DNA of 64,000 nucleotides from an uncultured Eubacteriaceae bacterium (lineage in GTDB: Bacteria; Bacillota; Clostridia; Eubacteriales; Eubacteriaceae), in contig CAMBHL010000005.1 in the NCBI GenBank assembly GCA_945867155.1, positions 1 through 64,000 on the forward strand, given 5' to 3'. Below, one piece after another: positions 41,664-50,537 of this stretch. Position 1 is the first letter of the stretch; each line of letters opens with the position of its first letter. The notes under the pieces are model-generated. The model saw only the letters and a program-made list of their open reading frames with translations, had not been told where the DNA came from and made no database searches. The position numbers and the translations under genes are program-made.

Positions 41664-42538
41664 TGGCCTTTGACATCCGCAACCGCAGGCACGCCGAGGG
41701 CCTTCTCGCGGCGGTGATCTTCGCCCGTTCCACATCCTTTCTGCTCGTGAAGCACTGCCTGACGGCCTTCGGGGTCTTTAATCTTCTGGCGGTGCGCTTT
41801 TCGATTGCGGCCCTGCTTCTGATTCTGATCTTCAGGCGCCGTCTTGCGGGCCTGTCCCTGAAGACTCTGGGCCGGGGCGCAGTGCTCGGCCTCGTGTTTT
41901 TCGCGGTCATGGCAGGAGAGACCATCGCCCTGTCCAAGACCTCGAGCTCGACGACAGCCCTTGTGGAAAGCTCGGCGATCATGCTCGTGCCCTTTCTCGT
42001 GTGGCTGTTTTTCCGCCGCCGGCCGACGAAGGCCAACGTGGCCGCCGCCATTGTCGCCTTCACCGGCGTCGCCTTTACGATCGGCCAGACCGGACATTTT
42101 GTGCTGACTTCCGGCATCTTGTGGTGCCTGGGCACGGCGGTGGTCTACGCCCTGTCGGTCATCGTCACCGACCGGCTCTCAAAACAGGACGATCCCATCA
42201 CCCTCGGCGTGATCCAGGTAGCGGTCATGGCCCTGGGATCGGTGATCTGCGCGTTTATCTTTGAACATCCGACCCTGTCCGCCTCCCCCGGAATCTATGG
42301 AAATGTGTTATACTTAGCAGTAGTTTGTTCTGTTTTCGGCTTTGCCATTCAGCCTTACGCCCAGTCGGGCACGACGCCGGAACGGGCCAGCCTGTTCCTG
42401 TCGATCACTCCGGCTTCGGCGACGGTGCTCGGGGTGGTCTTTCTTCACGAAACCCTCACCAGCCTCGGCGCCGTCGGGGTCGCCCTGATCCTGTCGTCGT
42501 TCTTTCTGGCCAACCGGCCGCTGCGTTTACTGAAATGA
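41663..42538 (+). CDS. EamA/DMT-family transporter
   Basis: A 291-aa protein with ten predicted membrane helices in two EamA repeats. RFSIAALLLILIF and the ETIALSKTSSS / PYAQSGTTPERASLFLS segments are typical. The substrate cannot be told; related proteins export amino acids or metabolites. The start codon overlaps the mntP stop by one base. Confidence 0.87.
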   Translation: MAFDIRNRRHAEGLLAAVIFARSTSFLLVKHCLTAFGVFNLLAVRFSIAALLLILIFRRRLAGLSLKTLGRGAVLGLVFFAVMAGETIALSKTSSSTTALVESSAIMLVPFLVWLFFRRRPTKANVAAAIVAFTGVAFTIGQTGHFVLTSGILWCLGTAVVYALSVIVTDRLSKQDDPITLGVIQVAVMALGSVICAFIFEHPTLSASPGIYGNVLYLAVVCSVFGFAIQPYAQSGTTPERASLFLSITPASATVLGVVFLHETLTSLGAVGVALILSSFFLANRPLRLLK

Positions 42539-42566
42539 CAAGTTATTTTAAGATATAGGAGTGCTT

Positions 42567-43820
42567 ATGGATCTCGTACATCGCTACGGCGAGTGGATTA
42601 AAAATAAACTGCCGGACAACCCCAAAGCGGCCGGCCGCTATATCCGCCTGGGGCTGGTGCTCGAAAGCTTCGCCAAAAAACACCTCGGGGACAAAAATGT
42701 CCCGGCCCCTTACCGGGACTTAAACGTCCTGGCCTTAAACGGCATGCGCCACACTTTGGAGCATCCTGAAACGGCGGCCTGGACCAATTTGTTCACCCCG
42801 GTGGAAATCCTCCAGACCTTCGGGCTGAACTGCCTGTCGATTGAAATGATGGGCTCCTTCCTCGCAGGCTTCACTATCGAGGACTGGTGCATCGACCAGG
42901 CCGAAGCTTCGGGCATCGCCCCGACTTTGTGCTCGTATCACAAATCCTTCATCGGCGCCGTGGAAAACGGCCTGATTCCGAATCCGAAATGCGCGGTGAC
43001 CACGTCCATCGTCTGCGACGCGAATCTCCAGACCTTCCGCTACACTGCGTCCCAGGGGAACGTCCCGCTGACACTGCTCGACATCCCGAACGCATACTCC
43101 AAAGACGGGGTGCATTACGTGGTCACCCAGCTCAAAGCATGGATCGCAAGCCTTGAGGACTTAACGCACCAGCATTTTGACGAGGCCAAGCTCAAGGCCG
43201 CCCTTTCCCGGGAAAACGCATCCTTTGCCGCCTACGCCCACTTCCTCGACCTGACCCGCACCCGGGCCTACCCGTCGACGCTCACCCTTCAGATGTTCGT
43301 GCTCTACGCGTCTCACCTGATCATCGGCTCCCCGGAAGCCCTGGCCTTTTTCAAGGCCCTCGAAGCCGACGCGAAGACCCGGCCGGTGTTTTCAGGCAAG
43401 CGGCTGTTCTGGCTCCACGTCCTGCCCTTCTATCAGCCAGCTTTAAAAGCGGCCTTTAACCTGAGCCAAAAGTACCAGATCCAGGCGACGGACATGAACC
43501 TCGACTACAACAAGCCCCTCGACGTGGATCATCCTCTGGAGGCCCTCGCTGAAAAGATGATGAAAAACATCTTCGTCGGCCCCCTGACCCGGCGCATCGC
43601 CGCCGAACGGGACCTGATCAAAGGCACCGGCGCCGACGGGGTCATCGCCTTCAACCACTGGGGCTGCAAGCAGATGGCCGGCGCGGCGGCCCTGATGAAA
43701 GACGCCCTCAAGGACACGGGCGTGCCCTTTTTGATTCTCGACGGCGACGGCATCGATCCCCGGAACACCCCCGAAGGCCAGATCAAGACCCGCCTCGAAG
43801 CTTTTCTGGAAATGCTTTAA
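42567..43820 (+). CDS. 2-hydroxyacyl-CoA dehydratase/double-cubane-type iron-sulfur protein
   Basis: A 417-aa member of the HgdA/HgdB-BcrB/BcrC family. Six cysteines in all, C89, C108, C122, C142, C150 and C367, are candidates for a cluster. NLFTPVEILQTFG near 74-86 and HWGCKQM near 365 are family-type motifs. Relatives either dehydrate 2-hydroxyacyl-CoA or, as double-cubane cluster proteins, carry an [8Fe-9S] centre and reduce small molecules. There is no CoA-transferase, second large subunit or acyl-CoA gene adjacent, which favours the second type (YjiM-like). GGAG is 5 nt before the ATG at 42567. It is followed 15 bp later by the fused activator. Confidence 0.75.
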   Translation: MDLVHRYGEWIKNKLPDNPKAAGRYIRLGLVLESFAKKHLGDKNVPAPYRDLNVLALNGMRHTLEHPETAAWTNLFTPVEILQTFGLNCLSIEMMGSFLAGFTIEDWCIDQAEASGIAPTLCSYHKSFIGAVENGLIPNPKCAVTTSIVCDANLQTFRYTASQGNVPLTLLDIPNAYSKDGVHYVVTQLKAWIASLEDLTHQHFDEAKLKAALSRENASFAAYAHFLDLTRTRAYPSTLTLQMFVLYASHLIIGSPEALAFFKALEADAKTRPVFSGKRLFWLHVLPFYQPALKAAFNLSQKYQIQATDMNLDYNKPLDVDHPLEALAEKMMKNIFVGPLTRRIAAERDLIKGTGADGVIAFNHWGCKQMAGAAALMKDALKDTGVPFLILDGDGIDPRNTPEGQIKTRLEAFLEML

Positions 43821-43835
43821 AAAAGAGAGAAGACT

Positions 43836-45584
43836 ATGCTAGCTTATATTTGCAAATACACCCCCATCGAACTCTTTGAATCCTTCGATGTGGACATGAC
43901 CCTCATGGAACCGGAAGTGACCCAGTTCAACCGGGCGGACGCCGTGCTTCACCCCAACGTCTGCGCCTACGTCAAGGGCGTCCTCGAAGCCTTCGCCGAT
44001 CTCGTGAAGACCCGGGGCGATGTGGAAGGCATGATCATCACCTCGTGCTGCGACTCAGGCCGGCGCCTGTACGACGCCCTGAGCGTGACCTACCCGGACA
44101 AGTTCATCTACCTCCTCGATCTGCCCCGGAAGATCACCCCGGAAGCGGTGAGCCTGTTCACCGAAAACGTCAGCCGCATGGTTTCGGCCTACAGCGAACA
44201 CACGGGCCGGGCCTTTTACAGCGACGGGATGATCCGCCCCCTGAAGGCCTACCTCAAGGCGCATCCGGCGCCCCTCAAAAAGGACAAGGGAGATGAGGAC
44301 GCCCTCAGTGTCGGCCTTATGGGCGGGCGCTGCGGCAAGGCCTTCATGGACACCTTGAAGCGCCATCACGTGCATCTGGCCTTCGACGTGACCTGCAGCC
44401 ATCTCGCCCGGCTGTTCGACCCGGACGAAATCCACAAGCTCTCCGACTACTGCGAGCAGCTCCTCTCCCAGTTCCCGTGCATGCGGATGATGGGCGCCGA
44501 GGACCGCCTGAACATGCTCGACGATTTCGAAGATAAAATTGACGGCCTGATCTACCACACCGTGAAGTTCTGCGACCAATATCATTACGAAGGGGCGGCC
44601 CTGCGCAAGCTTCAAGACTTTTCCGTGCCGGTTTTATACGTGGAAACAGACCTGACGCCCCAGAGCAGCGGCCAGATCGAAACCCGCCTTGAAGCTTTCC
44701 TCGAAGAGATCAAAGCCAGACGCCAGCACAAAAATCAAAAGGCAGTGCCCGAATCCCAGCTCAAGACCCCGGCGCCAAAACCCCTTAAAATCACGGAAAA
44801 GGGCAAGGCCAAAGGGCCGTACGTCCTCGGCATCGACAGCGGCTCCACGTCCACCAACGCGGTGATCACAGACGGTTCCGGGCAGATTCTCGCCTGGGAT
44901 ATCGTGCGCACCGGGGCGAAGTCCATCGCCTCGGCGGAAAAGGCCATGCACCAGGTTCTCGAAAAGGCCCACCTCTCCGCCGAAGACTTAAGCCAGGTCG
45001 TCTCCACGGGCTACGGCCGCAACCACCTGCCCTTCTCCAATCAGGAGATCACGGAAATCACGTGCCACGCCAAGGGGGCCCACGCCATCGACCCGTCGGT
45101 GCGCACCATCCTCGACATCGGCGGCCAGGACTCCAAGGCCATCCGCCTGAACGACAAGGGGGACGTCGTCGACTTCGTCATGAACGACAAATGCGCCGCG
45201 GGCACCGGGCGCTTCCTCGAAATGATGGCCCACACCCTCGGGGTTTCCCTCGACGAGCTCGGCCAGCTGTCCCTCAACTCTAAAGAAGACATCCGCATCT
45301 CGAGCATGTGCACCGTGTTCGCTGAATCGGAAGTCATCTCCCTCATCGCCCAGAACAAGGAGCCCGAGGACATCGCCCACGGGGTCCACGTGGCCATCGC
45401 CGGAAGAGCCATTTCGCTGCTGCGCCGGGTGGGCATCGAACCGGCTGTCATGATGACCGGGGGCGTCGCGAAAAACCCAGGAATCATCGCCGTCCTCGAA
45501 GAAGAACTGGGCCAGAAGCTCGTCATCGCGGACCAGCCGGAAATCGTCGGCGCCTACGGGGCGGCCCTTCTCGCGAAAAAATAA
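43836..45584 (+). CDS. Dehydratase-subunit/ATP-dependent activator fusion
   Basis: A 582-aa protein in two parts. Residues 1-~300 resemble a 2-hydroxyacyl-CoA dehydratase D-type subunit (CKYTPIELFESF, C43, and the Cys pair C71-C72 in TSCCDSGRR). A linker rich in Lys and Pro leads to an ASKHA ATPase (about 328-582) of the HgdC/BcrA/BadF activator type: GIDSGSTSTNAV, STGYGR, DIGGQDSK, the cluster cysteines in DKCAAGTGRF and SMCTVFAESEV, and TGGVAKN. The activator uses ATP to fire low-potential electrons into the partner's cluster. Fusion to a dehydratase-like half is unusual and suggests a tight complex with the preceding gene product. Confidence 0.8.
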   Translation: MLAYICKYTPIELFESFDVDMTLMEPEVTQFNRADAVLHPNVCAYVKGVLEAFADLVKTRGDVEGMIITSCCDSGRRLYDALSVTYPDKFIYLLDLPRKITPEAVSLFTENVSRMVSAYSEHTGRAFYSDGMIRPLKAYLKAHPAPLKKDKGDEDALSVGLMGGRCGKAFMDTLKRHHVHLAFDVTCSHLARLFDPDEIHKLSDYCEQLLSQFPCMRMMGAEDRLNMLDDFEDKIDGLIYHTVKFCDQYHYEGAALRKLQDFSVPVLYVETDLTPQSSGQIETRLEAFLEEIKARRQHKNQKAVPESQLKTPAPKPLKITEKGKAKGPYVLGIDSGSTSTNAVITDGSGQILAWDIVRTGAKSIASAEKAMHQVLEKAHLSAEDLSQVVSTGYGRNHLPFSNQEITEITCHAKGAHAIDPSVRTILDIGGQDSKAIRLNDKGDVVDFVMNDKCAAGTGRFLEMMAHTLGVSLDELGQLSLNSKEDIRISSMCTVFAESEVISLIAQNKEPEDIAHGVHVAIAGRAISLLRRVGIEPAVMMTGGVAKNPGIIAVLEEELGQKLVIADQPEIVGAYGAALLAKK

Positions 45585-45585
45585 G

Positions 45586-46572
45586 TTACAGGCGCAGCAG
45601 CTTCTCTCCGGCTTTTCGGGTCAAAAGCCGCACGGCGACGGCAGAAATCCCGAGGCCGAGGGCCCCAAGGCCCGCCCACAGGGGATAGGTTCTGACGGCG
45701 GCTTTCGGGATTAAATAGGCCAGCACGGCCACGGCCCCCGCCGGTGGAAACCACAGGCCGAAGCGCCAGCTCACCAGGAGCACCAAAGCGAAGGCCGCGG
45801 CCGCGGTGAGCCACGGGGCAAAGCCCATCGTCAGGGTCAGGGCCAGGCGGCATCCGGCGCCGAACACTGCCGCGGCGAGGCAGAGCCCGCCGATTTTAAA
45901 GAGGTTCACTAACGGAATCGGGCTTGGGTCGTCGACGATGCCCGCGGCCCCGACGATCAGCGGCGGCGCGATGAGCAGCTGGTGGCCGAGGCGTTCGCCG
46001 AGCATCCCCAAAATCAAAACAAAGCCTAAAAACACGGCGAACCGCAGGATCTGCACCCGTTTTTCAAGCAAAGGCCCCGGCGGAGAGATCCGCTCAGGGC
46101 GGGCTTTCCGTCCCTGTCTTCCCCATTTGAGCCAGCCGGTTGTGAGGATGACGCCGGTGGCAAACACGGCCACAGACGCCAGATACGCCGGATTCGCGCC
46201 CCTGAGCACCACCGGCAGAATCGCCGCGGAAAACACCGGGTAGAACCGGGTGCGGCTTTGAATAATCAGTGCCGCAGCGACGCAGAAGCTGATCAGAATT
46301 TGCACCGCAAAAGGCGCCGGCACAAAATTCACGGTTAAAAAGCCTGCCAGGGCGGCGGCGAGCATCATGACGACGGCCTTCCAGCCGCTCACCTGCCACG
46401 GGCACGCCGGCGCAGCCCAGAAGCCGATGGTCAGCGCCCCGACTTCGGGGAAGATGATGTCTTTTTCGTGAAACATCCCCGCTGCGGCTGTCATGAGGGC
46501 AACCACCGCGATGGCCAGTCCCTCTTCAATCCACACTGAACGTTCCCTTAAATCTGCTATCTCTTTTTCCAT
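45586..46572 (-). CDS. Hypothetical polytopic membrane protein (possibly HPP-like)
   Basis: A 328-aa protein with roughly ten hydrophobic helices in two halves: about 10-150 and 175-320. FPEVGALTIGFW in the first half and WFPPAGAVAVLAYLIP in the second look like a duplicated motif that recalls HPP-family membrane proteins, but I am not sure. GAAAGGGA precedes the ATG at 46572. It is convergent with the activator gene, with a single base between the stops and no visible terminator. Confidence 0.6.
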   Translation of the reverse strand: MEKEIADLRERSVWIEEGLAIAVVALMTAAAGMFHEKDIIFPEVGALTIGFWAAPACPWQVSGWKAVVMMLAAALAGFLTVNFVPAPFAVQILISFCVAAALIIQSRTRFYPVFSAAILPVVLRGANPAYLASVAVFATGVILTTGWLKWGRQGRKARPERISPPGPLLEKRVQILRFAVFLGFVLILGMLGERLGHQLLIAPPLIVGAAGIVDDPSPIPLVNLFKIGGLCLAAAVFGAGCRLALTLTMGFAPWLTAAAAFALVLLVSWRFGLWFPPAGAVAVLAYLIPKAAVRTYPLWAGLGALGLGISAVAVRLLTRKAGEKLLRL

Positions 46573-46712
46573 AAGCGTCCCTTTCGTCATCTTTTACATT
46601 TTTAAATTTTTGCGGATTTTCTGTTTTACCGCCTGATTTTTGATCACTCTGTGATATAATCCATCTTATCATAATTTTAGAAAAAAATAGTTGATATGCG
46701 AAAGGAGTTTTT

Positions 46713-47549
46713 ATGCTCAATCTGATCAAGTCTGTCATCTTCGGCATCGTCGAAGGGATCACCGAATGGCTGCCGATTTCGAGCACCGGCCATTTGTATC
46801 TGTTCCAGGCCTTCATGCCTTTGTCGGGCCCCAAGGCCTTCGTGTCCATGTACATGGTCGTCATTCAGCTCGGGGCGATCATGGCCGTTGTCGTGCTCTA
46901 CTGGAAGCGCCTGTGGCCCCTGCGCCGCATCCGCACCACAAAGGACAGCGTTGGACAGGTCGGCTGGGATCATAATATTTTAAAGATGTGGCTCAAGGTC
47001 ATCATCGCCACCATTCCGGCGGCGGTCATCGGCGGGCCTCTGGACGATTTCTTCGAAGCCCATTTCTACAACCCGAAGTCCATCGCCGTGATGCTCATCC
47101 TCTTCGGGATTCTGTTCATCATCGTAGAAAATAAAAACACGTCCAGGCGCGCCCGGGTGTACAGCATTGACGACCTCACCTACCGGGACGTCATCATCAT
47201 CGGGCTGTTCCAGCTCATCGCGGCGCTGTTTCCGGGGACGTCCCGCTCCGGCGCGACCATCATCGGGGCGCTGATGATCGGAGTCTCCCGCACCACCGCC
47301 GCCGAGTTCACGTTCTTCCTCGCGATTCCGGCGATGTTCGGGGGCTCGCTCTTAAAGCTGCGCCATTTCCACCACTTCACGGGCAGCCAGGCCGGCGTCC
47401 TCGCCATCGGCATGATCGTCGCCTTTGTGGTCTCGGTCCTCGCGATCAAGTTCCTCATGAACTACATCAAGACCCACGACTTCAAGCCCTTCGGCTGGTA
47501 CCGCATCGCCCTCGGGATTATCGTCCTCGCCGTGGGCATGATCGCCTGA
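46713..47549 (+). CDS. uppP: Undecaprenyl-diphosphatase UppP
   Basis: A 278-aa membrane phosphatase that recycles the cell-wall lipid carrier. GIVEGITEWLPISSTGHL at 10-27 and FPGTSRSGATI at about 171-181 are the two active-site motifs; seven to eight helices. AAAGGAG precedes the ATG. Single-gene unit closed by a UUCG-loop terminator. It can confer bacitracin tolerance when abundant. Confidence 0.95.
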   Translation: MLNLIKSVIFGIVEGITEWLPISSTGHLYLFQAFMPLSGPKAFVSMYMVVIQLGAIMAVVVLYWKRLWPLRRIRTTKDSVGQVGWDHNILKMWLKVIIATIPAAVIGGPLDDFFEAHFYNPKSIAVMLILFGILFIIVENKNTSRRARVYSIDDLTYRDVIIIGLFQLIAALFPGTSRSGATIIGALMIGVSRTTAAEFTFFLAIPAMFGGSLLKLRHFHHFTGSQAGVLAIGMIVAFVVSVLAIKFLMNYIKTHDFKPFGWYRIALGIIVLAVGMIA

Positions 47550-47567
47550 CGATTCGGCATGCTTTCA

Positions 47568-47592
47568 GACGGACCTTCGGGTCCGTTTTTTA
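47568..47592 (+). terminator. Terminator of uppP
   Basis: ACGGACC-TTCG-GGTCCGT followed by T6. Confidence 0.9.
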
Positions 47593-47622
47593 TTGGGCTA
47601 AAAAAGTGCGGCTTATATGCCT

Positions 47623-47721
47623 CTATTTCAAAAAAGCTTCAACTTCTTCGTCGCTTAGAGATGGCCACATCTTTCGAAATTCTTTCTTTACCGCCGCGAT
47701 ATATGCTTCATAGCTCATCAT
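47623..47721 (-). CDS. Small 32-aa protein
   Basis: MMSYEAYIAAVKKEF... with a strongly helical, amphipathic pattern ending in SDEEVEAFLK. An AAAAGGGGGG stands 8 nt before the first ATG. The frame has a coherent composition (Lys, Glu, Ala, aromatic residues) and no membrane segment. I know no family; it resembles the short helical peptides often missed by gene callers. It lies downstream of the 55-aa ORF on the same strand, separated by a terminator. Confidence 0.5.
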   Translation of the reverse strand: MMSYEAYIAAVKKEFRKMWPSLSDEEVEAFLK

Positions 47722-47779
47722 GGTTGATTCCCCCCTTTTATTTTCTCTCTTCCTGTGTCCTCCGAGAACATAACCCCAT

Positions 47780-47812
47780 TAAAAAAAGCCCGAAGCGTTC
47801 CGCCTCAGGCTT
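47780..47812 (-). terminator. Terminator after the 55-aa ORF
   Basis: On minus, AAGCCTGAGGC pairs with GCTTCGGGCTT (G-T pairs included), loop GGAAC, then seven T. Confidence 0.75.
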
Positions 47813-47863
47813 GTTCGCTGTGCTGATCTGTCTGGTCGGCATCGCGCTTTTTATCAATCTTAT

Positions 47864-48031
47864 TTATTCTTCTTTTTGAGTTTTTGCGATTTTACAGCTG
47901 TCGATAAAGTTCAGTCCCCACAATCCCGCGCACACCGCCGAAAGGACTTTGGCAATGCGTGCAGAAACAAGAAACGCACAGACAATAAACGAAAAGCATA
48001 AAATCAATTTGGTTATTGGTTTGTTGAACAT
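47864..48031 (-). CDS. Small 55-aa membrane protein
   Basis: A basic N-terminus is followed by one hydrophobic helix (about 9-24, LILCFSFIVCAFLVSA), a second weaker one (29-44) and a charged tail ending in KTQKEE. AGAGGGA lies 8 nt before the ATG, and a terminator follows about 50 bp after the stop. Function unknown. From 48032 to 48209 I see only AT-rich sequence. Confidence 0.5.
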   Translation of the reverse strand: MFNKPITKLILCFSFIVCAFLVSARIAKVLSAVCAGLWGLNFIDSCKIAKTQKEE

Positions 48032-48209
48032 TTCAATTCTTCCCTCTAATTTAATCGTGTCGGCTCAAATTTCAGCATTTTTTTAATAAAAAATATACCC
48101 CCACAGTGCGGAGGCATGGAAAAAAGGAACTATAAATTAATAGGAGTCTATTTATAGTTTGACTAACGAATGTCTTTATTATAAATCCTTCCCATCAAAA
48201 AAGCAATAA

Positions 48210-48235
48210 AAAACCGGAACCTTCCGGCTCCGGTA
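48210..48235 (-). terminator. Terminator of tRNA-Val
   Basis: On minus, ACCGGAGCC-GGAA-GGTTCCGGT followed by TTTTT, 10 bp after the CCA end. Confidence 0.88.
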
Positions 48236-48245
48236 TGATTTCAAA

Positions 48246-48321
48246 TGGTGATCCCTACAGGGCTCGAACCTGTGACCTCCACCACGTCAAGGTGGCGCTC
48301 TTCCAGCTGAGCTAAGGGATC
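48246..48321 (-). tRNA. tRNA-Val (anticodon GAC)
   Basis: A 76-nt cloverleaf with encoded CCA. Acceptor arms GATCCCT and AGGGATC pair, the D-arm has AGCTCAGCTGGAAGAGC, the anticodon arm is CCACC-TTGACGT-GGTGG with GAC in the loop, and the T-arm has GGTTCGAGCC. It stands alone with a terminator. Confidence 0.96.
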
Positions 48322-48425
48322 AACTCGTGAATACTTGAATAGTATAACGATTTATGATGAATTTGTAAAGGCTTTTTTGAATTTTTTTTATTTTTTACGG
48401 ATTTTATATTTTTGGGTATCTTTAT

Positions 48426-48454
48426 TTTACAAGTATTCTTTTTCGGTGTATACT
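48426..48454 (+). promoter_or_regulatory. Promoter of fbp
   Basis: TTTACA (48426-48431), 17-bp spacer, TATACT (48449-48454). Confidence 0.65.
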
Positions 48455-48501
48455 TAACTTACTGATTTAGCCTTATAAGTGCTTATAATTTGGAGGAAAG
48501 T

Positions 48502-50493
48502 ATGCAGAATTTTACAAAAAATCAGCTGCGCAAAAATAAAAAATATTTAGAACTGCTCTCGAAGGACTTCCCGTCGATCACCTCGGCGGTCAGCGAAGTC
48601 ATCAACCTTCGGGCGATTTTGAACCTGCCCAAGGCGACGGAGCATTTCGTCACGGACATTCACGGCGAAGACCAGGCGTTCAACCACGTCATCCAGAACG
48701 GCTCCGGGGCGATCCGCCGGAAGGTCATGGAGGAACTCGGCAGCACGGTCTCCCTCGAAGACCTCGAAGAGCTCATCCCGCTCATCTACTACCCCGAACA
48801 GAAGCTCGAGCTCATCAAACAGGAAAGAAGCGGCAAATACCTCGCAAACTGGTACGAGTTAACGATCTACCGCCTCGTCAAAGTGTGCCGGGCGTCGGCG
48901 GGCAAATACACCAGGTCTAAAGTCCGGAAGAGCCTGCCCCCGGATTTCCGCTACATCATGGACGAACTGATCCAGGAAGATGAAAAGCGCTACAACAAGA
49001 AAGATTACTACCGCGCGATCATCAGAAGCATCGTCGAGTACGGTGTCGCGGATCACTTCATCGAAGAAATTGCCACGGTGATCAAGCGCCTGACCACGGA
49101 CCACCTCCACGTCATCGGCGACATCTTCGACCGTGGCCCGGCCCCCCATCACGTCATGGACACCCTCATGGCCCATCACTCCATGGACCTTCAGTGGGGC
49201 AACCACGACATTTTGTGGATGGGCGCCGCGGCGGGCAATCGGGCATGCATCGCCTGCGCCGTCCGCATCGCCATGCGCTACGCCAACACCCGGGTCCTCG
49301 AAAACGGCTACGGCATCAACATGCTGCCCCTGGCCACCTTCGCCCAAAAGACCTACGGGGACGACCCGTGCACCGAGTTCTATCCGAAAAACATCGCTGA
49401 CAAGAACGCGAGCGTCGACGTGGACCTGATCTCGAAGATGCACAAGGCCATTTCGATCATTCAATTTAAAGTTGAAGAACAGATCATCGACCGCCACCCG
49501 GAATACCACATGGAAGACCGGTGCCTGATGCGGGCGATTGATCTTGAAAAGGGCACAGTCACCGTCGAAGGCAAGGCATACCCCTTAAACGACACGAACT
49601 TCCCGACCCTCGACCCGAAACACCCGTCACAGCTTTCCGACGACGAAGAACACGTCATGAGCCTGCTCTGCCACTCCTTCCGCCACTCGGAAAAGCTCCA
49701 GCGCCACATCCGCTTCATGTACGCCAAGGGCAGCCTGTATCTGACTTATAATAATAATCTACTCTATCACGCGATCGTCCCTCTCGATGAAAACGGCGAC
49801 TTCGACACGATCACCTACAAAGGCCAGACCTACTCAGGCAAGGACCTCATGGACAAGTTCGACCAGCTCGCCCGGGAAGCGTATTTCACCAGCGCCCGGG
49901 AATGTCCGCCGCGGCACGACTTTTTGTGGTTTTTGTGGTGCAACAAGAAATCGCCCCTGTTCGGCAAAAAGAAGATGGCCACCTTCGAACGCTACTTCAT
50001 CGACAACGAAGCCACCCACAAAGAAGAAAAAATGCCCTACTACAAGCTCATCGCCGACAGCGAAGAAACCGCCGACAAGATCCTCAGGGAATTCGGCCTG
50101 GACCCGAAAGACGGCCACATCATCAACGGCCACACCCCGGTGAAGACGAAGAACGGCGAATCGCCGATCCGCGCCGGGGGCAAGGTGCTGTGCATCGACG
50201 GGGGTTTCGCCAAGGCCTACCAGAAGACCACGGGCATCGCCGGCTACACCCTGACCTACAACTCCTACGGCATGACTCTGATCTCCCACCAGCCCTTCGA
50301 ATCCGTGGACAAGGCCATCCGGGACGGGGTCGACATCAAATCCACTAAGGAAATCGTCGAAACCAACTCCAGGCGCAAAATGGTCGGGGACACCGACATC
50401 GGCACGAAGCTCAGGGACAATATTTACGACCTGGAAATGCTCATCGCCGCCTACCGCAAGGGCTTTATCAAAGAAAAAGCCATCAACAAATAA
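48502..50493 (+). CDS. fbp: Fructose-1,6-bisphosphatase class III
   Basis: A 663-aa gluconeogenic phosphatase of the Firmicute-specific class III, fold of the calcineurin-like metallophosphatases. TDIHGEDQAF (about 54-63), GDIFDRGPAPHH, WGNHDILWMG and the late GHTPVK supply the metal ligands. Length is normal. The ATG at 48502 has TTGGAGGA 5 nt before it; an in-frame TTG inside that site is rejected. Single-gene unit with a strong terminator; it would let the cell make hexoses from lactate or polyols. Confidence 0.95.
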   Translation: MQNFTKNQLRKNKKYLELLSKDFPSITSAVSEVINLRAILNLPKATEHFVTDIHGEDQAFNHVIQNGSGAIRRKVMEELGSTVSLEDLEELIPLIYYPEQKLELIKQERSGKYLANWYELTIYRLVKVCRASAGKYTRSKVRKSLPPDFRYIMDELIQEDEKRYNKKDYYRAIIRSIVEYGVADHFIEEIATVIKRLTTDHLHVIGDIFDRGPAPHHVMDTLMAHHSMDLQWGNHDILWMGAAAGNRACIACAVRIAMRYANTRVLENGYGINMLPLATFAQKTYGDDPCTEFYPKNIADKNASVDVDLISKMHKAISIIQFKVEEQIIDRHPEYHMEDRCLMRAIDLEKGTVTVEGKAYPLNDTNFPTLDPKHPSQLSDDEEHVMSLLCHSFRHSEKLQRHIRFMYAKGSLYLTYNNNLLYHAIVPLDENGDFDTITYKGQTYSGKDLMDKFDQLAREAYFTSARECPPRHDFLWFLWCNKKSPLFGKKKMATFERYFIDNEATHKEEKMPYYKLIADSEETADKILREFGLDPKDGHIINGHTPVKTKNGESPIRAGGKVLCIDGGFAKAYQKTTGIAGYTLTYNSYGMTLISHQPFESVDKAIRDGVDIKSTKEIVETNSRRKMVGDTDIGTKLRDNIYDLEMLIAAYRKGFIKEKAINK

Positions 50494-50507
50494 TAAAAGA
50501 TTCCACA

Positions 50508-50537
50508 AAAAAAGCGAGCACACGCTCGCTTTTTTTA
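50508..50537. terminator. Bidirectional terminator between fbp and degV
   Basis: AAAGCGAGC-ACAC-GCTCGCTTT with runs of A and T on either side; its right edge overlaps the degV stop region. Confidence 0.9.

Noticed and set aside
47559..47879. Plus-strand frame ending in a convincing hydrophobic helix
   Set aside because: It begins inside the uppP terminator, has no ribosome site near a plausible start, and runs across the terminator hairpin at 47780-47812; the minus strand has two better small frames.
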